From Chloroflexota bacterium (lineage in GTDB: Bacteria; Chloroflexota; Anaerolineae; Anaerolineales; Villigracilaceae), in assembly GCA_021823555.1 (NCBI GenBank), contig JAKANW010000028.1, positions 1-12,900 on the forward strand: a stretch of DNA of 12,900 nucleotides, in the 5' to 3' direction. Under the pieces are notes generated by a model. It saw nothing but the letters and a program-made list of their open reading frames with translations, was not told the origin of the DNA and made no database searches. The translations under genes and the position numbers were made by a program. The number at the start of each line of letters is the position of its first letter. Positions within the stretch are counted from its first letter, which is position 1. This document shows positions 6,950-12,726 of the stretch, one piece after another.

Positions 6950-8467
6950 ATGGCCGAACTCGACAACGATCTGCTCTCCATACAAGAAGCCCGTACGCTG
7001 GCCGTCCAGGCCCGTGACGCGCAGCGCCAATTTTTACACGCCACCCAGGCCGAAGTGGACCGGATTTGCGCGGCCATGGCGCAGGCCGCGGCGGATTCCG
7101 CCATGGCGTTGGGGCGCATGGCTGTCGAAGAGACAGGCTATGGCGTGCCCGAACACAAAGTGCTCAAGAACTTGTTGTCATCGAAATTATTGTGGGAAGC
7201 CATCAAGGATATACCGACGGTCGGCGTGATTGGGCGGAACCCCGAAAAAGGAACCTATGACATTGCCTGGCCCATGGGCGTGGTGGCGGCTTTAACGCCC
7301 AGCACCAACCCGACTTCCACGGCCATGTTCAAAACGCTGATCGCGGTCAAGGCGCGCGATGCGATTGTAGTGGCGCCACACCCGTCTGCGGTGAAATGTT
7401 CGGCGGAAACCATCCGCATCATGGCCGAAGCAGGGGAGCGGGCAGGCATGCCAAAGGGATTGATCTCCTCCATGACGCGCATCACCCTGCCCGGCACGCA
7501 GGAATTGATGAAGCACAAATATGTTGCGCTCATCCTGGCGACAGGCGGCTCGGATATGGTGCGCGCGGCTCATTCGGTGGGCAAGCCGGCTTACGGCGTC
7601 GGCCCCGGCAATGTGCCGGTCTACGTGGACCGTTCGGCGGATTTGCAGCGCGCCGCCAAATACATTGTGGCATCGAAAGCCTTCGATCATTCTGTGATCT
7701 GCGCCACCGAACAATCCGTGGTGGCGGACCAGCCCATCGCGGCCAAACTGGAAGAGTTGATGAAGGCTGAGGGCGCGTATTTCGTCAACGATGAACTGTC
7801 AAAGGTATTGGCGAAGAACCTGTTCGTCGGGCACTTGCCGAACCCGAAGGCGGTTGGCAAGAGTCCGCAGCAGTTGGCGCAGATGTACGGCTTCAGCGTG
7901 CCGGACTGGGCGCGCATCCTGGTTGCCAAACTCAAGATGGTCGGCCCGGAAGACCCGCTCTCTGGCGAGAAATTGACCACCGTGCTGGGCTGGTATGAAG
8001 TCAATGGCTGGGAGGAAGGCTGTGACCGCTCCATCGAATTGATCAATTATGGCGGACGCGGCCATTCGCTGGTCATCCACGCCCAGGACCAGGACGTGAT
8101 CATGAAGTTCGGATTGGAGAAGCCCGTCTTCCGCATCCTGGTTAACACGTGGGGAACGTTGGGCGCCACGGGATATACGACGGGTGTCATGCCCTCCATG
8201 ACCCTCGGATCGGGCGGGATTGGCGGCGCCATCACTGGCGACAACATCACCGTCCACCACATGTACAATATCAAGCGCCTGGCCTATGAAATCCGCGTCC
8301 CGCCGGAGGATGCCTTTGCTCCCGGTTCCACCGATGACCAGGCGCAGCGCCGCGCTTTTTCGGGCGGCTCCGGCTATTCCGCGCCGGCAAATGTCGCGGC
8401 CTCGGCAAGCCTGAATTCACAGGTGGAAGAAATTGTGAGGAGAGTGTTGATGGAGTTGAAGAAATAA
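6950..8467 (+). CDS. eutE: CoA-acylating aldehyde dehydrogenase (EutE-like) with C-terminal encapsulation helix
   Basis: This 505-aa protein belongs to the acylating aldehyde dehydrogenase group and would convert acetaldehyde, NAD+ and CoA to acetyl-CoA inside the compartment. Visible features are GVIGRNPEKGTYDIAWPMG (92-110), PSTNPTSTA (117-125), HPSAVKC (144-150), GVGPGNVPVYVD (216-227) and the catalytic Cys251 in HSVICATEQSVV. There is no iron alcohol-dehydrogenase domain, so it is not AdhE. After the catalytic fold comes a Gly/Ser/Ala-rich linker (about 456-487) and then an amphipathic helix, LNSQVEEIVRRVLMELKK (488-505). That helix is a probable BMC-targeting peptide, placed at the C-terminus rather than the N-terminus used by enteric PduP. 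The ATG at 6950 has AGGA at 6939-6942. The symbol eutE reflects role and context; the N-terminal region resembles other BMC dehydrogenase branches as much as enteric EutE. Confidence 0.92.
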   Translation: MAELDNDLLSIQEARTLAVQARDAQRQFLHATQAEVDRICAAMAQAAADSAMALGRMAVEETGYGVPEHKVLKNLLSSKLLWEAIKDIPTVGVIGRNPEKGTYDIAWPMGVVAALTPSTNPTSTAMFKTLIAVKARDAIVVAPHPSAVKCSAETIRIMAEAGERAGMPKGLISSMTRITLPGTQELMKHKYVALILATGGSDMVRAAHSVGKPAYGVGPGNVPVYVDRSADLQRAAKYIVASKAFDHSVICATEQSVVADQPIAAKLEELMKAEGAYFVNDELSKVLAKNLFVGHLPNPKAVGKSPQQLAQMYGFSVPDWARILVAKLKMVGPEDPLSGEKLTTVLGWYEVNGWEEGCDRSIELINYGGRGHSLVIHAQDQDVIMKFGLEKPVFRILVNTWGTLGATGYTTGVMPSMTLGSGGIGGAITGDNITVHHMYNIKRLAYEIRVPPEDAFAPGSTDDQAQRRAFSGGSGYSAPANVAASASLNSQVEEIVRRVLMELKK

Positions 8468-8609
8468 TCTCGCGTCGAGCGGAGGTCTGAGCGGAGCCGA
8501 AGACCGCAGGCGAGACGCCCATGCAAAATGTGCGCTTCGACTGCGGGACGGAAGAACACAGTCCTTCCGCTCACCTGTGCCTGCGTCCCAGGTGCAGGCA
8601 GCGCGAGCA
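8468..8609 (+). repeat. Composite GAGCG/GAAG-rich structured repeat (family B) after the aldehyde dehydrogenase
   Basis: It begins directly after the stop codon. TCTCGC (8468-8473) pairs with GCGAGA (8510-8515), and GGTCT (8484-8488) pairs with AGACC (8501-8505) around GAGCGGAGCCGA. The second half contains CGGAAG...CTTCCG and GCCTGC...GCAGGC pairs. The GAGCG and CGAAG words link it to the gaps at 5072-5121 and 10468-10572. No gene is supported in this stretch. Confidence 0.5.
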
Positions 8610-8666
8610 ATTAGGCCTCAGATTTCAGGCTTGAAGTTCTTTCAAACCTGACATCCGATGCCTAAT
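8610..8666 (+). other. Long stem-loop in the eutM leader
   Basis: Bases 8610-8635 pair with 8641-8666 to give a 26-bp stem with four mismatches and a five-base loop (GTTCT). The stem ends 17 bases before the eutM SD. There is no following T-run, so it is not a classical terminator. It could be an mRNA stability or processing hairpin, or part of a mobile repeat. Confidence 0.65.
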
Positions 8667-8699
8667 CGGAAAAAAACATTTTCAAAGGAGAGTACGACT

Positions 8700-9029
8700 A
8701 TGCCAGTAGATGTTTCCATGATCGCCCTGGGAATGGTGGAGACCAAAGGTCTGGTCGGCGCGATCGAAGCAGCCGATGCGATGGTCAAAGCCGCCAATGT
8801 GACGTTGATCGGCAGTGAGTATGTCGGCGGCGGATATGTGACTGTGATGGTGCGCGGCGACGTCGGCGCTGTCAAGGCTGCCACGGATGCAGGCGCTGCG
8901 GCTGCCAAGCGCGTCGGCGAACTCGCCTCGGTCCACGTGATCCCGCGCCCGCACTCCGATGTGGAGATGATCCTGACGAAGAATACCAAGGGTTCCTTCG
9001 GCGGACGCAACAAAGAGACCGCCAAGTAA
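8700..9029 (+). CDS. eutM: EutM, hexameric BMC shell protein (BMC-H)
   Basis: This 109-aa single-BMC-domain protein forms the hexamers that make up most of the shell surface. The sequence matches the EutM/PduA type: [20 protein letters not shown] (8-27), the pore loop YVGGGYVT (41-48), [20 protein letters not shown] (50-69) and [14 protein letters not shown] (76-89). The start ATG 8700 is chosen over an in-frame upstream codon at 8658 because AAAGGAGAG at 8684-8692 precedes it and the BMC domain begins there. The C-terminal tail after the fold ([18 protein letters not shown], 92-109) is longer and more basic than in E. coli EutM (97 aa). It is the only BMC-H gene in the window, so it should be the main facet component. 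A long hairpin lies in its leader. Confidence 0.97.
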   Translation: MPVDVSMIALGMVETKGLVGAIEAADAMVKAANVTLIGSEYVGGGYVTVMVRGDVGAVKAATDAGAAAAKRVGELASVHVIPRPHSDVEMILTKNTKGSFGGRNKETAK

Positions 9030-9061
9030 TTCGGCATTCCCTGCACGCTTTCCCTTGATGT

Positions 9062-9113
9062 CCGCTGTTGCGTAATACGCACACGTGTTACGTGTCGTGC
9101 CGATGCGCAGCGG
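9062..9113 (+). other. Possible three-way-junction RNA/DNA structure between eutM and eutQ
   Basis: The outer pair CCGCTG (9062-9067) and CAGCGG (9108-9113) encloses two small hairpins: TGCGT/ACGCA (9069-9073 and 9077-9081, loop AAT) and ACACGT/ACGTGT (9081-9086 and 9090-9095, loop GTT). They share base 9081, so they would compete at one position. The fold lies in a 107-base gap, just before the eutQ SD. It matches no riboswitch class I recognise. Confidence 0.4.
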
Positions 9114-9136
9114 GTTATGGGAGCGTGTGATTCACC

Positions 9137-9685
9137 ATGCCGCGTCAATTATTTACTGCTGAAGATATCCGCCTGCTTGCGCGCCAAAAAGCCGACAGGC
9201 TCCTGCTTGGATCGGACGATATCGTCACGCATGAGGCCCAGGATGTAGCTTTTGATTTGGGCGTGAAACTGATCCGCGAAACGGGACCAGCTCCGGGCCT
9301 GGCGCCGAAGCGCATCGAAGTGCCGAATCTCCCGCCGCTGAAAGTTGTGCGCGGGGCGCAGGTCGAGTTGGAACGGTTTCTGGAAGGCCTCGCCACGCCG
9401 GGCGCGAATGTCTGCTTGAAGGACGTGGTGACCACGCAGGATCGCTCCCCGATGGGCGCAGGCTACATGTCGCTCGACCAGGGCGAGATGAAGTGGACCT
9501 TGAACTACGATGAAATTGACGTGGTGCTCGAAGGTGAGCTGGTGATCACGCGCGGCGGCGAGCAGGTGCGCGGCCTTGCAGGCGATACGATCTATATCCC
9601 CAAAGGGTCGAGCATTACCTTTGGCACGCCCAGCCAGGCGCGCTTTGTGTACGTGGTCTTCCCGGTCAATTGGAATGAGAAATGA
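9137..9685 (+). CDS. eutQ: EutQ, cupin-domain ethanolamine utilization protein
   Basis: This 182-aa protein is shorter than enteric EutQ (about 230 aa). Salmonella EutQ has been reported to have acetate kinase activity and is needed for BMC formation or function. Residues 1-50 are an N-terminal module (LFTAEDIRLLARQ...VTHEAQDVAFDLGVKL) that recurs in EutT and in the 118-aa protein at the end of this locus. Residues 50-68 are a Pro-rich linker. Residues about 85-180 are the cupin barrel, with WTLNYDEIDVVLEGEL (120-135) and GDTIYIPKGSSITFGTP (149-165), both strongly EutQ-like. GGGAG at 9119-9123 is the only SD-like site and lies 13 bases upstream, rather far. The stop overlaps the eutT start by four bases (ATGA at 9682-9685), indicating translational coupling. 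Confidence 0.93.
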   Translation: MPRQLFTAEDIRLLARQKADRLLLGSDDIVTHEAQDVAFDLGVKLIRETGPAPGLAPKRIEVPNLPPLKVVRGAQVELERFLEGLATPGANVCLKDVVTTQDRSPMGAGYMSLDQGEMKWTLNYDEIDVVLEGELVITRGGEQVRGLAGDTIYIPKGSSITFGTPSQARFVYVVFPVNWNEK

Positions 9686-10461
9686 CGATCATCACCGAGA
9701 GTGAGTTGCGCGAAATGTGGCAGAACGGGCGCGGACAATTGCCTGCGTTCCCGCCCGATACGCGCTTCACGGATTCGGCGCATGAGTTTTTGCGTGCACA
9801 CAAACTGGATGTGCAACCCGCCATGCAGGTTGCTGTGCAAACCCCTTCTCATTCTCATGTGGATTGGGACAAGCCCGGGACTTTCCCTGTGGTACTGAGC
9901 GGCCCCGTTCCCGTCTGTGCTGAATGCGGGCAACCGCTCAGACAAAAGCCCGAGCACATGACCCAGTTGGATGCCGGGCATTTCGCCTCCAAGACGGCCC
10001 CCAGGCTGGTCCTGCGTGGACGCGTTGACTCGCTCCATGCCCTGGTCATGCTGGCTGCGGCCAGGGCGCGCGGATTTCAACTGACGGCGCTGGCCAACCA
10101 CCTCGACACGCTGGCCGCTTATTGCCGTGAGATCATGAGCGCGGAATATAACCTGCGTTCGGTCGCGCCGCTGGTGCTGCTTGGCAAGACTGAAGATGAG
10201 CTGCACGAGATCTCTCACTGGCCAGATCGTCACCTGGGCATCCAGCACATCGTCCCCGGGCCGAATGACCATGAGATGCTGCATTGGTTGAACGTGATCC
10301 GCACCCAGTCGCGTGAAGTGGAAGTGGTGGCGCTGGAAGCCTTTGGTTTTTCGCAAGGCATGGACACGAGCGGGGCAGGGCAGAAGCTCTCCCACGCGTT
10401 GAATCGTTTCTCCTCCGCGGTGTATGTATTGGAGCTGTATTGGAAAGCAGGAAAGCTGTAG
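9682..10461 (+). CDS. eutT: EutT-type corrinoid adenosyltransferase
   Basis: This 259-aa protein would make adenosylcobalamin for EutBC from ATP and reduced corrinoid. The N-terminus IITESELREMW...TRFTDSAHEFL (3-37) is the EutT entry motif. The helical ATR-like region follows, with VDSLHALVMLAAARARG (115-131), ANHLDTLAAYCREIMSAEYN (138-157), and GPNDHEMLHWLNVIRTQSRE (193-212). The Salmonella metal-binding motif HX11CCX2C is only partly kept. Cys79 and Cys82 (VCAEC) fit the last two cysteines, the first is Val78, and the position expected for the histidine is Gly66; the nearest histidines are 57 and 59. Metal use may therefore differ. Translation is coupled to eutQ by the ATGA overlap. A family-B repeat follows. 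Confidence 0.9.
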   Translation: MTIITESELREMWQNGRGQLPAFPPDTRFTDSAHEFLRAHKLDVQPAMQVAVQTPSHSHVDWDKPGTFPVVLSGPVPVCAECGQPLRQKPEHMTQLDAGHFASKTAPRLVLRGRVDSLHALVMLAAARARGFQLTALANHLDTLAAYCREIMSAEYNLRSVAPLVLLGKTEDELHEISHWPDRHLGIQHIVPGPNDHEMLHWLNVIRTQSREVEVVALEAFGFSQGMDTSGAGQKLSHALNRFSSAVYVLELYWKAGKL

Positions 10462-10467
10462 AATGTT

Positions 10468-10572
10468 CCGCTCTGAGCGTAGCACAGCGAAGTCGAAGGA
10501 CAGGTTCCCAAAGCACTTGCGCCTCGACTGCGTTCGGACGAGAAGCGTGTCCTCTCTCCGCTCAGCGCGAAG
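10468..10572 (+). repeat. GAGCG/GAAG-rich intergenic repeat (family B), eutT-eutJ gap
   Basis: The left part reads CCGCTCTGAGCGTAGC, then GTCGAAGGACA. The right part reads GTGTCCTC, then CCGCTCAGCGCG. The GGACA/TGTCC and GCTCTGAGC/GCTCAGCGC words are arranged as imperfect inverted arms about 100 bases apart. It fills most of the 127-base gap and contains no supported gene. It is the most complete member of this family in the window. Confidence 0.6.
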
Positions 10573-10588
10573 ATGTGAATGAAGTTTT

Positions 10589-11437
10589 ATGAACCCGAAT
10601 CTCTCTGACCTTCTCACCCGCACAGACGCGATCATGTCGGGAGCCAATGGCTGGCATCCCGATCCTGATCTGTTGTTCCCTAATGGCGTGTATCGCGGCG
10701 CCATCCACGTTGGCGTGGACCTGGGCACGGCCTACACCGTGCTGGTGGTGCTGGATGAGAACTACACTCCCATCGCGGGCGAATACCAGTTCGCGCAGGT
10801 AACGCGCGACGGCCTGGTGGTGGACTTCGTTGGGGCAGTGGACCTGCTGCGCAAGATGAAGGCCAGGGTCGAAGACAGGCTTGGTTTCACACTCTCATCC
10901 GCTGCCAGCGGTTATCCGCCGGGAGTCCCACAGGCGGAAGTGCGCGCCACGGCCAATGTGCTCTACGGAGCCGGGCTGGATTGCACCGGCTTGATTGACG
11001 AGCCGACCGCTGCCAATAATGTCCTGCAAGTGAGGGACGGCGCGGTGGTGGACGTGGGCGGCGGGACTACGGGCGTAGCCATCTTCGAGAAAGGGAAGGT
11101 GGTCTACACGGCCGACGAACCGACTGGCGGAACCCATTTCTCGCTGGTGATCGCCGGTTCAACGGGAACAACTTTTGAGCAGGCCGAAGCGCTCAAGAAA
11201 GATCCCAAAGAGCAGGCGCGGCTGTTCCCGGTCATCCGCCCGGTGATGGAAAAAGTCGGTACAATTGTCCGCCGTCATATAGACGGCTATAAAGTGGAAC
11301 GGATTTACCTGGTGGGCGGCACGTGCGCCTACCCTGGCATGGATAAGGTGATCCAGGAAGTGACGGGTATCGAGACGGTGCTGCCGGGAAACCCGCTCTT
11401 CGTCACTCCGCTTGGCATTGCCATGTACAATCAATAA
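10589..11437 (+). CDS. eutJ: EutJ, actin/Hsp70-fold chaperone-like protein
   Basis: This 282-aa protein matches the EutJ family, a short Hsp70/actin-fold protein of Eut operons thought to help assemble or maintain the compartment or its enzymes; its exact role is not established. ATP-binding motifs are visible: VGVDLGTAYTVLVVLDE (41-57, phosphate-1), IDEPTAANNV (136-145), VVDVGGGTTGVAIF (153-166, phosphate-2) and IYLVGGTCAYPGMDKVI (239-255, adenosine loop). Residues 1-38 are a leader before the first strand. The ATG at 10589 has only a weak GAAG at 10581-10584. It is the second ASKHA-fold protein of the locus after EutA, from which it is clearly distinct in length and motifs. It is followed 14 bases later by the double-domain shell gene. 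Confidence 0.93.
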   Translation: MNPNLSDLLTRTDAIMSGANGWHPDPDLLFPNGVYRGAIHVGVDLGTAYTVLVVLDENYTPIAGEYQFAQVTRDGLVVDFVGAVDLLRKMKARVEDRLGFTLSSAASGYPPGVPQAEVRATANVLYGAGLDCTGLIDEPTAANNVLQVRDGAVVDVGGGTTGVAIFEKGKVVYTADEPTGGTHFSLVIAGSTGTTFEQAEALKKDPKEQARLFPVIRPVMEKVGTIVRRHIDGYKVERIYLVGGTCAYPGMDKVIQEVTGIETVLPGNPLFVTPLGIAMYNQ

Positions 11438-11451
11438 CTCATTGGAGCATT

Positions 11452-12081
11452 ATGGCTGATCAATTTTCACTGCGTTGTTATTCCTACCTCGACCGCATGC
11501 AGCCGCAATATGCGGCCTTCGTCGGCACCATCACGCAAGGCGACTTGCCGACCGAGGGCATGGCGGCTCTCTATATCGAAGTCGCGCCGGGAAACGAAGT
11601 TTTTCGCCTGGTGGATATTGCGGTCAAGTCCACTGAAGCAAAGCCGGGCGCGCAGATCGTCGAACGCGAATTCGGCATGTTCGAAGTGCATTCGAAGTCG
11701 CAGGCCGAGGTGCTGGAAGCGGGACGCATCGTGCTCGACCGCCTGGGCCTGCACATATCCGAGCGCGTCAAGCCGTCCATCGCTTCGGTGCAGATCATCA
11801 CCAACGTGGACCCGTACCAGGCGCAGTTGCTGAACCGCTTCCGGCGCGGTTCGATGCTGGTGCCCGGCGAGACCATGCTGGTGCTGGAGTGCGCGCCGGC
11901 GGCCTATATCAACTATGCGGTCAACGAAGCGGAGAAAGGTTCCAATATCAAGATCCTGCATATCTCGTCGGTGGGACGCTTTGGCCGCATGTGGCTCTCA
12001 GGCTCGGAAGCCGAGATCCTGACAGCGCGCAATGCGGCGGTGAAGGCTTTGGAAGAGTTGGAAGGCAGACCGGAGAAATAG
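11452..12081 (+). CDS. Double-BMC-domain shell protein (BMC-T, stacked type)
   Basis: This 209-aa protein has two BMC-like domains in tandem (about residues 5-100 and 108-203). From memory it resembles the stacked, gated-pore BMC-T protein of the Haliangium ochraceum shell (HO_3341) throughout. Shared-looking features are YSYLDRMQPQYAAF (10-23), LYIEVAPGNEV (40-50), LVDIAVKSTEAKPGAQIVER (53-72), IITNVDPYQAQLLNR (115-129), LVPGETMLVLE (136-146) and GRFGRMWLSGSEAEI (175-189). Such proteins form trimeric pseudohexamers that can pair face to face, with a large gated pore suited to cofactors. It is clearly different from EutL, so the shell would contain two kinds of trimer. SD TTGGAG at 11442-11447. 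The call as BMC-T is firm; stacking and pore behaviour are inferred. Confidence 0.9.
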   Translation: MADQFSLRCYSYLDRMQPQYAAFVGTITQGDLPTEGMAALYIEVAPGNEVFRLVDIAVKSTEAKPGAQIVEREFGMFEVHSKSQAEVLEAGRIVLDRLGLHISERVKPSIASVQIITNVDPYQAQLLNRFRRGSMLVPGETMLVLECAPAAYINYAVNEAEKGSNIKILHISSVGRFGRMWLSGSEAEILTARNAAVKALEELEGRPEK

Positions 12082-12083
12082 GA

Positions 12084-12136
12084 ATGTCGCTGCGGCGCTT
12101 CGACCTCGCTGGGGAGAACTTCCCCTCGCAATGATA
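12084..12136 (+). repeat. Degenerate, internally deleted family-A palindromic element
   Basis: The left end reads ATGTCGCTGCGGCGCTTCG and the right end CCCTCGCAATGATAT, recognisable versions of the ends at 6854 and 6182. The element is about 53 bases instead of 85-87, and the central stem is lost. It fills the gap between the BMC-T stop and the SD of the last gene, in the same position as the two full copies. Confidence 0.55.
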
Positions 12137-12149
12137 TAAGGCAGGTATT

Positions 12150-12506
12150 ATGGCCAAGACATTTATTACGGAACGCGATGTGGATGATATGAAGGCGCGC
12201 GGCGTCACCAGCATTGATGTGAGCGACAACGTGGTGATGACCGACCTGGCTGTGGAACGCGCCATGAAGCAAGGCATCAAGATCAACCGCGTCGAGCAGG
12301 GCCCCGCGCCCAAGGCCACTTACAGTCCGTCCGTGAATTTGGTGGCAGCCTTCCCGCGCGAAGCGCCGCGCGGGGGCAGCGTTGGCCCTGCGGATGCGGA
12401 GATCATTGCCAGGGTCAAGGCTGCGGTGCTGGCCCGTCTGGATGGCCAGGTGGATCCGCTGCTGTTGGAGGCGGTCATCACACGCGTGGTGGCGGCGATG
12501 AAGTAA
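12150..12506 (+). CDS. Small BMC-associated protein: EutQ/EutT-like N-terminal module plus C-terminal helices
   Basis: I cannot assign this 118-aa protein to a named Eut family. Residues 5-47 (start FITERDVDDMKARG, end MTDLAVERAMKQGIKI) resemble the N-terminal modules of EutQ and EutT encoded just upstream: an I/F-T-E/A-x-D start, a T-x-x-A core and a hydrophobic end. Residues 48-80 are a Pro/Gly-rich linker. Residues 81-97 and 102-118 are two predicted amphipathic helices, ADAEIIARVKAAVLARL and DPLLLEAVITRVVAAMK, of the kind that target cargo to BMC shells. No catalytic motif is seen. The SD AAGGCAGG at 12138-12145 supports ATG 12150. It is the last gene of the + strand series. A scaffold or adaptor role between core proteins and shell is an inference; a truncated EutQ lacking the cupin is the alternative. 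Confidence 0.8.
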   Translation: MAKTFITERDVDDMKARGVTSIDVSDNVVMTDLAVERAMKQGIKINRVEQGPAPKATYSPSVNLVAAFPREAPRGGSVGPADAEIIARVKAAVLARLDGQVDPLLLEAVITRVVAAMK

Positions 12507-12507
12507 C

Positions 12508-12542
12508 CAGTGGCCAGTTATCAGCGGTCAGTAATCAGTGAG
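12508..12542 (+). repeat. Five-unit heptamer tandem repeat
   Basis: Five consecutive 7-base units, each beginning CAGT or CAGC (CAGTGGC, CAGTTAT, CAGCGGT, CAGTAAT, CAGTGAG), start one base after the stop of the last gene. Short heptamer iterations of this CAGTNAT type are known from many bacterial intergenic regions. No coding or terminator function is evident. Confidence 0.75.
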
Positions 12543-12637
12543 AAGGGAAATTGAAACGTGACTACAGAGGGTGTTAGAGGGAATACGTGGCAAACAAACT
12601 GTTGAGTCTTGTTGTAGCTGGCTTGGATTGATTGATC

Positions 12638-12664
12638 CACGAAGAACACGAAACGCACGAAGAT
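12638..12664 (+). repeat. Three-unit 9-nt tandem repeat
   Basis: CACGAAGAA, CACGAAACG and CACGAAGAT follow each other directly, giving a CACGAAnnn period of nine. It adjoins the solitary CRISPR-like repeat. Bases 12543-12637, between the two tandem repeats, show nothing I can support. Confidence 0.6.
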
Positions 12665-12688
12665 TCATCCCCACACACGTGGGGACAG
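12661..12688 (+). repeat. Solitary type I-E-like CRISPR repeat relic
   Basis: The 28-base stretch centres on the palindrome CCCCACACACGTGGGG (12669-12684) preceded by ATTCAT and followed by ACAG. This closely resembles subtype I-E repeats of the form TTCATCCCCAC...GTGGGGAACA, with one A missing after the palindrome. It has no second copy in view. It is followed by exactly 38 bases, and then by the first repeat of the array starting at 12727. Confidence 0.5.
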
Positions 12689-12726
12689 TCAGCAGGTTGA
12701 GGTACTGTTACTCCGTCTGTGCTTTG

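Noticed and set aside
8658..8660. In-frame upstream start for eutM
   Set aside because: It falls within the right arm of the leader hairpin, and the SD AAAGGAGAG at 8684-8692 clearly serves ATG 8700.
9592..10728. Long minus-strand open frame (about 378 codons) across eutQ, eutT and the start of eutJ
   Set aside because: It is antisense to real genes, crosses the repeat-filled gap, and has no family resemblance or good start context.
12546..12557. ATTGAAAC string as another decayed I-C repeat
   Set aside because: Only about eight bases match the repeat end, and the palindromic core is absent. This is within chance.
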